A stretch of DNA of 64,000 nucleotides, from assembly GCA_910579165.1 (NCBI GenBank), contig CAJTTF010000004.1, forward strand, positions 1-64,000, in the 5' to 3' direction. The stretch is from an uncultured Atopobiaceae bacterium. GTDB lineage: Bacteria > Actinomycetota > Coriobacteriia > Coriobacteriales > Atopobiaceae. The notes below the pieces were generated by a model. It was not told the DNA's origin and made no database searches. It saw nothing but the letters and a program-made list of their open reading frames with translations. Numbering within the stretch: position 1 is the first letter of the stretch; every line of letters begins with the position of its first letter. Below, piece after piece: positions 20,701 through 29,295 of the stretch. A program made the position numbers and the translations under genes.

Positions 20701-21778
20701 GAGCTACGCAGCTCTTTTCGACGAAGTCTGGACAAAGCGCTTCGCTCAAGCAATTGCTCTTGCTGGTGGCGCAGATATCACGCTTTCCAATAAGGACGCT
20801 GCAGAGCTTGCACGCATGAAGAGCAAAACAGGGCAGATAAACATAACGGATGCGTCCCCAGCTGTGCCCCACTGCACCGCAATCGATGAGGTAAGAAACC
20901 CATCAGGATCTGTGAGCCAGAAAGACCAAGATATCCGCAAGCTTTTCAAGAACTTTCTCGCGTTCCTGCCTAAGAGTTTGCAAGAAACGCAAATCATCCG
21001 AGATATGGATCAAAATCTCCACCGTCTTCTGGAGAGTGGCGAGGTGTTCGTAGAGGGATTCCAACCAGCTTTTTTTGAGTACCCCTTTGACTCTACAACC
21101 AAGCAGGATAAAGATCTCTCCTATGCAGGTGCCGGGCAAAAGGGCTCAATTGATCGTATCGATATAGACGAGAATGGCAACATCCTCATTATTGATTACA
21201 AAAGCTCGAATAAAGCGAGTCTTGCTCAATACCAAATCGCTCTTGAAGATGACGGCACGGCAAAAACGGAGATCTACCCCCATCCGCAGACGTTTATTTA
21301 CGCGCAAGTTATCAATAAGCTCAAGCCTCGCCTGAAGGAAGAACTCGAAGCAAGCGCGCTGCCTCATGCGCTCAAGCAAAAGCTCAAGCAAAAAGACCTC
21401 AAGGTAATAGGTGTCCTCTATCTTGGCGTTGCAGACTGGCAGGCATATTACGGTTGTGCGCAAGAGGGCATGCTACCAGCAAAATTTACACAAGGAAGTG
21501 CACGTGATACCGTCACTCAAATTTCTCAGTTTGATCCTCTCGTAGACGACTTTGAGGCAAACCTGAGCGCTCTTGTCACAGAGAGGATTAAAAATGGAAT
21601 CCTGCCTCCCCAACCTTTGAAGAATGGGAAGGATGTCTGCAAGTACTGTGCCTACAAATACAAATGTGCCTTCGATATGCGCAAAAAGGAAGCTGAGATC
21701 GAAAAGTACGAGCAGTGGAGTCAGCTGGCTACCGAGAAAACCGCTCAGGGTAGCGCTCAGGGGGGAATCCATGCCTAA
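17780..21778 (+). CDS. addB: AddB-like helicase-nuclease subunit (PD-(D/E)XK, Fe-S)
   Basis: 1332 residues from the ATG at 17780, which follows AGGGGG; an in-frame upstream start at 17711 cannot be excluded. The N-terminal ~900 residues resemble an inactivated helicase and contain long Glu/Ala-rich linkers. The C-terminal nuclease starts near 907 (RLSPTSLEALRNCPRKWFF). It has DRIDIDENGNILIIDYKSS near 1125-1142 as the active-site Asp and D-x-K. It ends with VCKYCAYKYKC near 1285. With the Cys near 919, these form the four-cysteine pattern of the AddB iron-sulphur nuclease. Partner AddA overlaps by 8 bases. Together they process double-strand breaks for RecA loading. Confidence 0.85.
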   Translation: MGLEILQLNSVNYVPSELLGRLEALALKHEVADVLVPSASHVGHAQKAIATGCTGTKIGAGIMVYTPNSYVAKYWPLITDGTQIATRAQIEVYAAQALKEARLHNATAAKEDVSDDFIYHINKIGVIADILMSTTLERLNKIIDSKPINKTTNGGATDTCTRAAVEAQDMRKNQREPYETTDASENTSETDETLTENERIIVSAARNALIKLHDAQLITEEEAASLLARDQTLPLPPLFVTGFEQADENLIRFIKTLSDKTPVTYFAPGTEAGYMLANALSESTGQLGIDVHQDSTLANFDSFLDSKSANADKRAAPNNDQTLPRLVFLEPLGPSAEAESIASYLKTYTGTTNPACCAASDDTAIIQKTPSSSPQTRVNDLAETSTVQTQSALVVTADPERAWRTLAPKLANAMTVHASWSKPLLSCKPVALFLRFVEQLWDITDSQREWDTFATRWTNLGTQEPVGSEILQTISTEYAALPSTWWPPTDIIDFLHGSLSPFAPEDVDAFDVSMRSRRDLTPDAVLRELKSIAHGFSRGEKPSLHDEGTRSVENVSLTNGECEEHQKAFYSMLERLLTFDLKGAIEATLPIAAKDDSKEALQGMSQLYSLVLALESDHAAGAEEAKAIEESAEDDHAKRSLSADERRTEESGTKERSEKAHEQLALLKAMARNASINYSYQATPSIKDKEKHASPSDPAIARVTVDIVTYNNAASILPKSYDICVLADQGMEAQTERTYLTSAERLINDKLGDAEQVPREIVSAAKNEQLYAIAREYVAFEKPQKTDEGREVYPAPLLSSVEATFKKASNNSKNIAAKTDAREKKTLGSAKNALESYKKELVEILGPWVQQSEEHVRQNYLAQENNQTPQEHPFEENIELTGNTKELLGRATVHNTQTGTVSLTEKVRLSPTSLEALRNCPRKWFFERGLTTHTIDAEMDALARGTLYHDVLSHVLEGASSAQSEDRETAEQPRSYAALFDEVWTKRFAQAIALAGGADITLSNKDAAELARMKSKTGQINITDASPAVPHCTAIDEVRNPSGSVSQKDQDIRKLFKNFLAFLPKSLQETQIIRDMDQNLHRLLESGEVFVEGFQPAFFEYPFDSTTKQDKDLSYAGAGQKGSIDRIDIDENGNILIIDYKSSNKASLAQYQIALEDDGTAKTEIYPHPQTFIYAQVINKLKPRLKEELEASALPHALKQKLKQKDLKVIGVLYLGVADWQAYYGCAQEGMLPAKFTQGSARDTVTQISQFDPLVDDFEANLSALVTERIKNGILPPQPLKNGKDVCKYCAYKYKCAFDMRKKEAEIEKYEQWSQLATEKTAQGSAQGGIHA

Positions 21779-24700
21779 TGCAATAAACAAAAGTGGCCTC
21801 AGCACAGAGCAACAAAACGTTGTTGACGCCATGATGAAGCAGCAGGTATTTGTGCGGGCCGGAGCCGGTACGGGCAAGACCTTCACGATGGTCGAAGGCA
21901 TTGTACAGAAGCTTCGCGAACACTTGTCGGACGAAAAGAAGGAGGGTTCCAACTTTTTTGACCATGTGTTCATGATTACGTTTACCAACAATGCTGCGGC
22001 CGAACTCAAGACACGTCTCCGCGCAAAGCTTCTTGCCGATGAAGACGAGGAAATTCGCAAGCAGGCAGATCTCGTGGAGAACGCCTGGGTCTCAACCATT
22101 CACGGACTCTGTAGTCGCATCCTCCGAGAGCACGCTTTGGAAGCTGGCGTAGATCCGCAGTTTGAGATTTGCTCGGAATCGCAACGTTCCATCTTTTTAC
22201 AGCAAGCGTGTGACGAGGTATGCCAGGAGCTTCAGAAACAGCCAGAGTACAAAGAGCTTTTTGAGTATTTTGGCTATAGCAACGAGACTTCCAACAACGG
22301 TTCTAGCGCTCCAAGCATGGCATTAGCGATTGCAGAAAAACTAAGCGAAACCGTATCCCCTCAGAATATTAGGTGGGTTGCCCGTGACAATCCCGCAATG
22401 CAAAAAGTGCTTGACACCTATCCTCAGAAAATATATCAGGACTGGAAAGCGTTTTTGCGGGCTTGCCAAAACTACCCGGAAGACAAATATCCCAACAAGT
22501 CAGCCGAGAAGTGGCGACGGAGTCTTGAAAATAACTTACGAAAGATGCGGATTGCTGAGCCCATCTTTGTGCAAGGACAAACTCTTGAAGAGATGTTTTA
22601 CGCCATTAGCATTATGGGCAGTCCTGCGCATGGAGAATTCTCGAACAAAGAATGCGGCGGGAAGGAATTCATTGAGAGATTGAGGGAGAACGTACCAACA
22701 TTCCTTAGCTTTGCAATTCTGAGACTATTCCTTGAGCCTCTGGAAAACACTCTTATGTCGCTTGCAAAACAAATCAAGGAACGCTTTGATGCCATAAAGC
22801 TCGCCGAGGGATTATTGGACAATAACGATCTCTTAGAAAAGTGTTATCGATATCTCATCGATAAAAGACCCAAAGATTTATGTGGATCATTTCAACTTGC
22901 CATAGTTGACGAATTTCAAGATACCAATGAGCAACAATTACAGATCGTTGAGCTTCTCGTAAAAGATGAAAATGCACTTTGCTTCGTTGGAGATGCGCAG
23001 CAAAGCATTTATCGCTTCCGTGGGGCAGATCTTGATATGTATCAGTCCGTGAACGAAAGAGCACAGCAACGAGAAGCTGAAACAGGCGAACAATGCGTTT
23101 TCAAACTAACAGGTAATTACCGTTCAGCAAAAACCATTCTTGATTTTGTGGAAAGGATTTTCAACGCTCCTGAAGCAATATCGGATTTCCTTCCACTCAG
23201 CGTGCCTCCCGATAAAAACAGAGCTAATTCCGGGGCAATTGAAGAGTTCGCGATGTCCCAAAAGAACTCGAGGAATTCTAGAATCCTCGTTGAATACACC
23301 AAGGGAAATAATTTCTCAAACGGAGGAACATCGCGACACCTCAAAGCTAATAATAGCCAGATAGCAAACTGTGTACTCAAGCTCATCGAAGAGTCAAATG
23401 GTGCAATCAAGCCAAAAGATATTGCTGTGTTAACCACTTCTGCCGATGATGTCGACAACATTTGCCGTGCCCTGACCGCTGCGCAGATTGATGCCATGCG
23501 CGTTAATCAAAAGCCTAAGAACGTCGATGTGTTTAACGCTATCGAGAAGCTGCTCATCGCTCTTGCCAACCCCTCTGATACCGAACGGGGCGTTCTTCCT
23601 CTTCTTTTGGGTCCGCTCTTTGAGCTCGACTGCAATGACCTGCTTCTTATTTCCAATGCTCAACCATCCGTTGCCCTTTCTGACTTCTTTAATCTCACCT
23701 CCAGTGAAGTCATGCATCTTCTTCCAGAAAAACTAGATGAGCGAACCTATAGAGCTTTCGATATTTTGTCTTCAATTCGCAAACACGCAGGATCTTGGAG
23801 CGTATCGGAACTAGTCGAACAAACCATCAAGCAATCGGGATGGCTAGCACGCATTAACAATGACGAAAAAACAAAGATAGAAAAGGCCGCGAGTGTTTAT
23901 CGTGCGCTCGATGTAATTCGAACCATTATCGATAAAGAAGGCTATGGGATTGCACACGCCGCCGACCAATTTACTCTCTGGCTACACAATGAAAAAGGGC
24001 GAGCTGCACTACTCAACTCATCGAATAAGGGAGCTGTGACGGTTGAAACAATCCATCAGTCGAAAGGGCTTCAATATCCCATTGTCATAGTTGCAGGTGA
24101 TGCGTTTTCTTATAAAAAGCCCACGAAGAAACAATTACTTTTAACATCTTTTAGTGGAAAGACGTTCTTGGCGCTCTTGCCCAATATCTCTAAAAAAGAA
24201 CTTTATCACGCCGTTGCAGATCGAATTCAAAACAAGATTCAGGGATCGTTGGTGCCGGACTTTTTCGATTATTTCGATTCTAACAATAAGGAATCAAATC
24301 TCACTACCTATTTAAATAATTCTCGTTCCTTGCATGAGAGATACTCAATCTCAGACTTAAAGTCTCTTCTTCTCTCTGAAAGGCCCCTTGATCCAATATT
24401 TTCCGCTCGTGCCATTCAGTTGATTGAAGAAGAGGCTGAAATGCAAGAAGGCTGGAGGTTACTTTATGTTGCCATGACAAGGGCTGAGCATGCTTTGGTT
24501 CTTGGTATTCCTCAGAGGATTTCAAAAACTGCGTCAAAAGGATCTCCCTACATAGAGCGCTTGCATACCGTTTTGCCTTTAAGGGCCATGGAAGAAGACT
24601 CCTGCAGACCGATTGAGATAGAATCCCCGTCCTTCCTCAATGGAGAAGCAGCTTTAGACCCAACTGATAAAACCATCAAAGTAAGTATAAGGACGCAACT

Positions 24701-25625
24701 TTTTGACGCACAGGGTCAAAATACCCCAACCGTCATACATGCAGATCCTCTAAATATTCCTGCCTTCAAAGCCTATGAAGAAAACGAAATGCCACTTGCA
24801 AAGGTGCCATGGCGCGAGAGTGCAGATGTGGGAAGCTATTCATCCGATGCGCATCAACAGGCCCTGATTGATGCTGCCGAGAAAAGCTCTGAGTCGGACG
24901 GATACCGCTATGGCGCACGCGATGGTGATGGGGCTGGATACAGGGATGAGGGTATCCACAACTATGGATATGCGAATAGTGCTGGTCTGGGGAACTCTGA
25001 TGCTTCCACTAGCCACGAAACAAACGCTACTCAGGAAGACGGTACTCGTCGCCTTTCGAAAGATGAGGAAGGTCTCATTGAGTGCGTAGCGGGTAAAGCC
25101 GCATTCAGGTTTGGAACCGCTTTCCATGCACTCGGCGAGCTTGCAGCACTTACAAGAAAAGCGCCTACAAAGGAACAAATCCTTGCGCAGGCAGCGCTAA
25201 ATCAACTTAACGCAGAGGATGCAAACGCGCTTGAAAAAGCCGTTCACGCGTGGTGGAATTCGAGCCTTCGCGAGGAGCTATTCTCTCTCCCCTATCTCCG
25301 GCCTGAATACCCCTTCTTCATGCAGGCCGATTCTCAATCAAACTATTCGTTCACTCGCGGATTCATCGATCTTCTTGCCTATGAAGGGGAGAAAGCGATC
25401 GTGGTTGACTACAAGACCGGTGAGCAGAATCTATCTGAAAAAGAAGCTCGTTCACGCCATCAGCTACAGGGCGATTGGTACGCGCGGGCACTCTTGAACT
25501 CCGGTTTTGAAGAGGTCACGGTTAAGTTCATTCTCGTTCAAAATGACAAACAGGGCTCGCCTCTCGTCATTAATTTTGGAACGTATACTAAAGACTCCCT
25601 CCCATCTACCACTGCTTGCAACTAA
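21771..25625 (+). CDS. addA: AddA-type UvrD helicase/nuclease
   Basis: 1284 residues from the ATG at 21771, inside the end of addB; the longer upstream frame is not needed. All superfamily 1 helicase motifs are visible. Walker A (RAGAGTGKTFTM) is near residue 30 and the DEFQDT box near 380. GDAQQSIYRFRG, TGNYRS, IHQSKGLQYP near 761 and YVAMTRAEHA near 900 follow. The C-terminus is a RecB-family nuclease with FRFGTAFHAL, RGFIDLL and VVDYKTG near 1213. An acidic Tyr/Gly/Asp-rich linker lies at about 1035-1090. It supplies the motor of the AddAB complex for double-strand break repair. Confidence 0.95.
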   Translation: MPNAINKSGLSTEQQNVVDAMMKQQVFVRAGAGTGKTFTMVEGIVQKLREHLSDEKKEGSNFFDHVFMITFTNNAAAELKTRLRAKLLADEDEEIRKQADLVENAWVSTIHGLCSRILREHALEAGVDPQFEICSESQRSIFLQQACDEVCQELQKQPEYKELFEYFGYSNETSNNGSSAPSMALAIAEKLSETVSPQNIRWVARDNPAMQKVLDTYPQKIYQDWKAFLRACQNYPEDKYPNKSAEKWRRSLENNLRKMRIAEPIFVQGQTLEEMFYAISIMGSPAHGEFSNKECGGKEFIERLRENVPTFLSFAILRLFLEPLENTLMSLAKQIKERFDAIKLAEGLLDNNDLLEKCYRYLIDKRPKDLCGSFQLAIVDEFQDTNEQQLQIVELLVKDENALCFVGDAQQSIYRFRGADLDMYQSVNERAQQREAETGEQCVFKLTGNYRSAKTILDFVERIFNAPEAISDFLPLSVPPDKNRANSGAIEEFAMSQKNSRNSRILVEYTKGNNFSNGGTSRHLKANNSQIANCVLKLIEESNGAIKPKDIAVLTTSADDVDNICRALTAAQIDAMRVNQKPKNVDVFNAIEKLLIALANPSDTERGVLPLLLGPLFELDCNDLLLISNAQPSVALSDFFNLTSSEVMHLLPEKLDERTYRAFDILSSIRKHAGSWSVSELVEQTIKQSGWLARINNDEKTKIEKAASVYRALDVIRTIIDKEGYGIAHAADQFTLWLHNEKGRAALLNSSNKGAVTVETIHQSKGLQYPIVIVAGDAFSYKKPTKKQLLLTSFSGKTFLALLPNISKKELYHAVADRIQNKIQGSLVPDFFDYFDSNNKESNLTTYLNNSRSLHERYSISDLKSLLLSERPLDPIFSARAIQLIEEEAEMQEGWRLLYVAMTRAEHALVLGIPQRISKTASKGSPYIERLHTVLPLRAMEEDSCRPIEIESPSFLNGEAALDPTDKTIKVSIRTQLFDAQGQNTPTVIHADPLNIPAFKAYEENEMPLAKVPWRESADVGSYSSDAHQQALIDAAEKSSESDGYRYGARDGDGAGYRDEGIHNYGYANSAGLGNSDASTSHETNATQEDGTRRLSKDEEGLIECVAGKAAFRFGTAFHALGELAALTRKAPTKEQILAQAALNQLNAEDANALEKAVHAWWNSSLREELFSLPYLRPEYPFFMQADSQSNYSFTRGFIDLLAYEGEKAIVVDYKTGEQNLSEKEARSRHQLQGDWYARALLNSGFEEVTVKFILVQNDKQGSPLVINFGTYTKDSLPSTTACN

Positions 25626-25816
25626 TAGTTGCCCCTCATGAGCTTTTTGCCATCTACAATAGGTGGTGCGCAACCTTGCTAAGCGGTACCTTACTTGAAG
25701 AAGTAACGCCAAAAGCTGCTTTCACCCCTTATGGCTTGCAATGCGTAAAGCATCGCTCATCGTGCAGTAAGTCCATAGGTTTATAAAAGCCGCAAGGACA
25801 AACAGAGGAGAAGACT

Positions 25817-26653
25817 ATGAAATCCAATCTCGCTCAAAGGCTCTATTCTTTCCGAGAAACCAATGGCCTCACACAGGAGCAACTTGCTGAGCGCCTGCAT
25901 GTCTCTAGACAAGCTATCTCCAAATGGGAGTGCGGCGATGCCGTACCAGATCTCGATAATCTCACCGCACTTTCACACCTCTATGGTGTCTCAATCGATG
26001 AGCTTGTCGGCAACGAAACAACAGGCGAAGAGAGAACCAACGTTCACGTCTCCTTGAAAGATGGTGTTAACGTGCATCATAAGAACAAAGGCGTGCACGT
26101 TGGGTGGGACGGAATCCAGATAGATGAGAAGATTCCTAGTGACGCAAAGTTCACAGGAGACGGTACCGCTCACGGTAATGTGCATATTACCAATGATGGA
26201 ATTTGGGTTGATGGCGTGTGCTACGACAGCTTTAAGGATGCACACGATGCCAAAAGAAATAGCAGGAAGCGCTCTGCCTTTGCTCGTATTCCTGTTATTC
26301 CTCTTCTTGTCCTCGCCTTTTTAGTATTGGGTCTTTTTTATGGAGAATGGCTTTTGGGACTGGCAATCGTAGCGTGGTCTTTTGTATGGTCATGCCTTGC
26401 AAACGTTGTGGATGCTATTTACTTTAAGCGCGGAAGTAAGAAGATTTCCGATGAAGTTTCAACGCTCCTTTTTTCCTGTGGCCTTTCGAGCTTTCTGTTC
26501 TTTGGATTTGCCTTTGGAGAATGGGCTCAGGTTGGACCTTATCTCCCCTTCCCAGGGTGGTATCTAATTCTTATAGGGCTTTTTGCGAGCATCGCCATTC
26601 ATCTCATATGGCCTAAGCCTGCTTACGATCAGAAACCCGATGAAATGGAATAA
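25817..26653 (+). CDS. Membrane-anchored XRE-family regulator
   Basis: 278 residues, start after GGAGAAGACT. Residues 5-65 are a Cro/CI-type helix-turn-helix (LTQEQLAERLHVSRQAISKW). A middle section at about 70-145 is rich in His, Gly, Val and Asp, with short repeats such as NVHVSLKDGVNV, GVHVGWDGI and GNVHITNDGIWVDG, suggesting a small beta structure. The C-terminal ~115 residues hold about four membrane helices and end in a charged tail. The target and signal are unknown. It could be a one-component sensor of the membrane or cell wall. It stands alone, 191 bases after addA, and converges on the surface-protein fragment. Confidence 0.8.
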   Translation: MKSNLAQRLYSFRETNGLTQEQLAERLHVSRQAISKWECGDAVPDLDNLTALSHLYGVSIDELVGNETTGEERTNVHVSLKDGVNVHHKNKGVHVGWDGIQIDEKIPSDAKFTGDGTAHGNVHITNDGIWVDGVCYDSFKDAHDAKRNSRKRSAFARIPVIPLLVLAFLVLGLFYGEWLLGLAIVAWSFVWSCLANVVDAIYFKRGSKKISDEVSTLLFSCGLSSFLFFGFAFGEWAQVGPYLPFPGWYLILIGLFASIAIHLIWPKPAYDQKPDEME

Positions 26654-26686
26654 GAGCCCTTACAGAATGCGTCAGCTCTCAAAAGG

Positions 26687-27901
26687 CTAATGCCTGGAAA
26701 GTGTCGCCCATAAAAGGAGACAAGCGCCAACGAAGATGATCCAGATCATCGTCATGATCTTTGGATCTCCGGTAAAGGCTAGTAGGCCACCTTCTGCAAC
26801 AGGGATTGGAATTGGGATTGGCGTTGGAGTGGGTGATGGTGGCGTCGGTGATGGGCTTGGAGGTGTTGGGGACGGGTCTATATCGTCTTCCCACTGAGCA
26901 TAGATTGTGGTATCTGCAGTAACGGTATCAGTTTCGAAGTCCCAAGGAGTCTCACATGTGGCCTCTTTGTACCAACCTGCAAAGTGCTCATCTACATCAT
27001 CCTTTGTGGGCTCTGTGGGCAGCTCGACAAGAGATCCTGCAGGAACATATTGCGGCTCTACAAAGGATCCACCTTGCGTATCAAAGGTAACCGTATAAGT
27101 TTCAGTCGTTGTCCACTTGGCATACAGAGTCATGTTTGCGGTAACGGTATCAGTTTCGAAGTCCCAGATGTTTATGAAAGAATCTTCTTTATACCAGCCA
27201 ATGAAATAGTAGCCATCTTTAGTAGGGGCCGCAGGTTCCGTGATGGTCTGTTCACTCAATACATCTATTGACTCTACTTCACTCCCTCCATTGGAATCGA
27301 AGGTAACAACATAGTCACCCATAATCCTAAAACAGCCCTCTCCTGTATCTTCTAGATTTGAAGACGTAAGATCACCTGGAACAGCCGGGCTCACAATTGC
27401 TGTTGCGTATCCAGGGTTTATGTTATCGGCATAGGAAACTTCAAAATCACCGTCTGTATTAGTGGTGGTACGCTGTTGAAGGTAAGCATAAACAGGAATG
27501 GTTTCTCCCGATGTAGAATCCACCGCATCACGCACGTGCAACCCCACCATTGTTTTGGGCTCACATGCACTACCCGTATATTGGCAAACAGAGGGCAACG
27601 TGAAAACAGATATAGGGTTGATTTGTCGACTGAGATCAAGCTGGCTAACAATAATTCTTTGCGGCGCAATTGCCTCGGATGAAACATAGACGCCACGCAG
27701 ATGAACTTGCGCTGTATAAGTACCCGCATCTTTAATAGCAGCTACATGAGAAGCGGTCGTACTCCCCACTGCACCATTCTTCTTCGTTGCACTGATTTGA
27801 TAATTCACGTAATAATCGCGTCCTTCCTCAAGTGGAACACCGTCCACACATATCATGGGAGCTACGGTTTGCATGAGACCTGTATAGGTTAGATTGGAAG
27901 A
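26687..27901 (-). pseudogene. C-terminal half of split LAFTG-anchored surface protein
   Basis: The frame continues directly, without shift, from the TGA that ends 27902-29242: SSNLTYTGLMQT follows the stop codon. The first Met in this part is at 27874, with no ribosome site I can see. Contents in order: an Ig-like domain (VDGVPLEEGRDYYVNY), then two Listeria-Bacteroides repeats with the GWYK and LYAKW / IYAQW signatures (around residues 200-340 of the Met frame). A Pro/Ser/Thr wall-spanning stretch, an LAFTG sortase-like motif, a membrane helix and a short basic end (SRH) follow. This is a normal wall-anchoring end without its own signal peptide. It is therefore probably the severed tail of the upstream frame, unless the stop is read through. 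Confidence 0.75.
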
Positions 27902-27904
27902 TCA
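27902..27904 (-). other. In-frame TGA joining two halves of one surface protein
   Basis: The codon sits between ITWP and SSNLTYTG. Both sides stay in the same frame and belong to one continuous Ig-like domain. One base change from a sense codon is enough to explain it. Read-through or a sequencing error are alternatives. Confidence 0.85.
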
Positions 27905-29242
27905 GGGCCAGGTAATAGATGGATTATCAGCGGGTAGCATGGGAGACTCTTTACCCGAAGTGCACATCTGCCAGCGAAGGCTTATGGGTGCTTCGGATGC
28001 ACTTTCCTCTATGAGTCTATCCGTATTGACGGCAACAGGCTCATCTTGGACGTCAACAGGCCACCAGTAAGCAGTATCCAAAAGATTCATATCGTCAGAA
28101 AGCAGAAAGCCACTAGAGCCGCCAAGGGTAATCGATGCTAGCGCACTACACCCGTAGAAAAAGCCAGTCACCCCATTAGCAGAAGAACAGGCAAGAGAGT
28201 TGTTCCAAGCTGAGAGGCCGTCCACGGAAGCAAGCTGGTTACAGTTACGAAACATATAGCTCATGCAATAGATTCCGTGTACATTAGCTACGTCCCAGGA
28301 GGATATTCCATCAAGAGAAGTGAGTGCTGTGCAATTAGCAAAAAGGTTCATCATGCAGTAAGAACCATTAACATTATGAGTGTTCCACGCAGCAAGGCCA
28401 TCGAGCGATGTCAGGCTGGAACACCCATCAAACATAGACTCCATACAAAAATCTGAAGTAACGCTGGATACGTTCCAATTTGAAAGGCCATTAAGCGAAG
28501 TGAGGGCGGAGCATTTGTAAAACATTGAGGACATGCAATGAGATCCAGTAACTCCCGACACATTCCACGCAGACAAGGCGTCAAGGGAGACAAGGCCCGT
28601 ACATCTGAAGAACAGTGATGCGAAGCAGTAACTGCCCCTAACGCTTGATATATCCCAGGAAGCAAGACCATCAAGCGTCTTCAGCTGGGCACAGTCCTGA
28701 AACATATTTGCCATGCAGAAATTGCCTGTGACGTTTGAAACATCCCAGGAGGAAAGGCCATCGATAGAAGCAAGCTCAGCGCATTTATAAAAGAAGGCAA
28801 AGAGTGTAGGTTGCGGCTGAGCCTCGGTTCCAACAAAAGATACGCGTGCGTCAGCATCAGCAACAATGGTATGCAAGCCAGTATTTGCAAAGGGCCCTTT
28901 GGCCTGGTCTGGCTGGGCTCCCCCACTAGGATTGTACTGACGTGTCTCAATTACCGATGAAGCGGCAAAGCGCAAAGTGATTGCGTTTACTGCCTCTCCC
29001 CCTTCGTGCGTATAAGCATAGATTTCATCGGTATTGCACACACCTGCTATGGTGATTGTTTGAGTAGCGGCATCATAGGAAAGAGGAGTGTCGGGAACGG
29101 GCGTTAAGACTACGTGGGCTGCCTCTTTTTTGACCTCCGCTAGCGCTTGCGAACTCAAGGTGGGGACTACAAATACAAAACAGCATAGTACTGTGAGCAG
29201 CACCTTAGCAATCTTGTTGATGATTGTTTCTTTTCTCTTCAT
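27902..29242 (-). CDS. Secreted DUF285 leucine-rich repeat protein, N-terminal half (ends at in-frame TGA)
   Basis: 446 residues from the ATG at 29242; the longer frame to 29290 lacks a signal-like start. The signal peptide runs to about residue 35 (KVLLTVLCCFVFVV, cleavage after QALA). An N-terminal domain (SYDAATQTITIAG) matches the gene at the left edge. Then come seven to eight repeats of about 29 residues of the form C..L.SLDGLSxWdVSxVxGxxCM.xMF. This is the DUF285/BspA pattern, with two Cys per repeat. After an Ig-like start (NPSITWP) the frame ends at TGA (27904-27902). Without the missing half the protein would be released, not wall-anchored. It lies 53 bases after the LytTR regulator and may share its transcript. 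Confidence 0.8.
   Translation of the reverse strand: MKRKETIINKIAKVLLTVLCCFVFVVPTLSSQALAEVKKEAAHVVLTPVPDTPLSYDAATQTITIAGVCNTDEIYAYTHEGGEAVNAITLRFAASSVIETRQYNPSGGAQPDQAKGPFANTGLHTIVADADARVSFVGTEAQPQPTLFAFFYKCAELASIDGLSSWDVSNVTGNFCMANMFQDCAQLKTLDGLASWDISSVRGSYCFASLFFRCTGLVSLDALSAWNVSGVTGSHCMSSMFYKCSALTSLNGLSNWNVSSVTSDFCMESMFDGCSSLTSLDGLAAWNTHNVNGSYCMMNLFANCTALTSLDGISSWDVANVHGIYCMSYMFRNCNQLASVDGLSAWNNSLACSSANGVTGFFYGCSALASITLGGSSGFLLSDDMNLLDTAYWWPVDVQDEPVAVNTDRLIEESASEAPISLRWQMCTSGKESPMLPADNPSITWP
28135..28785 (-). repeat. DUF285 repeat array (~87 bp period)
   Basis: Seven to eight imperfect units of about 87 bases encode the 29-residue Cys-containing leucine-rich repeats of the surface protein. 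Recombination between units could change copy number. Confidence 0.8.
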
Positions 29243-29295
29243 TGTCCTATTGCTCTGGCCATCCCAACGCTCTCGCGCGGGACAATGCAATTGCC

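Noticed and set aside
27902-27904. Selenocysteine at the in-frame TGA
   Set aside because: The position between Pro and Ser-Ser in an Ig-like wall protein has no redox role, and I see no obvious stem-loop just downstream. Mutation or plain read-through is simpler.
28135-28785. CRISPR or non-coding tandem repeat
   Set aside because: The 87-bp period encodes 29-residue DUF285 repeats in one continuous frame.
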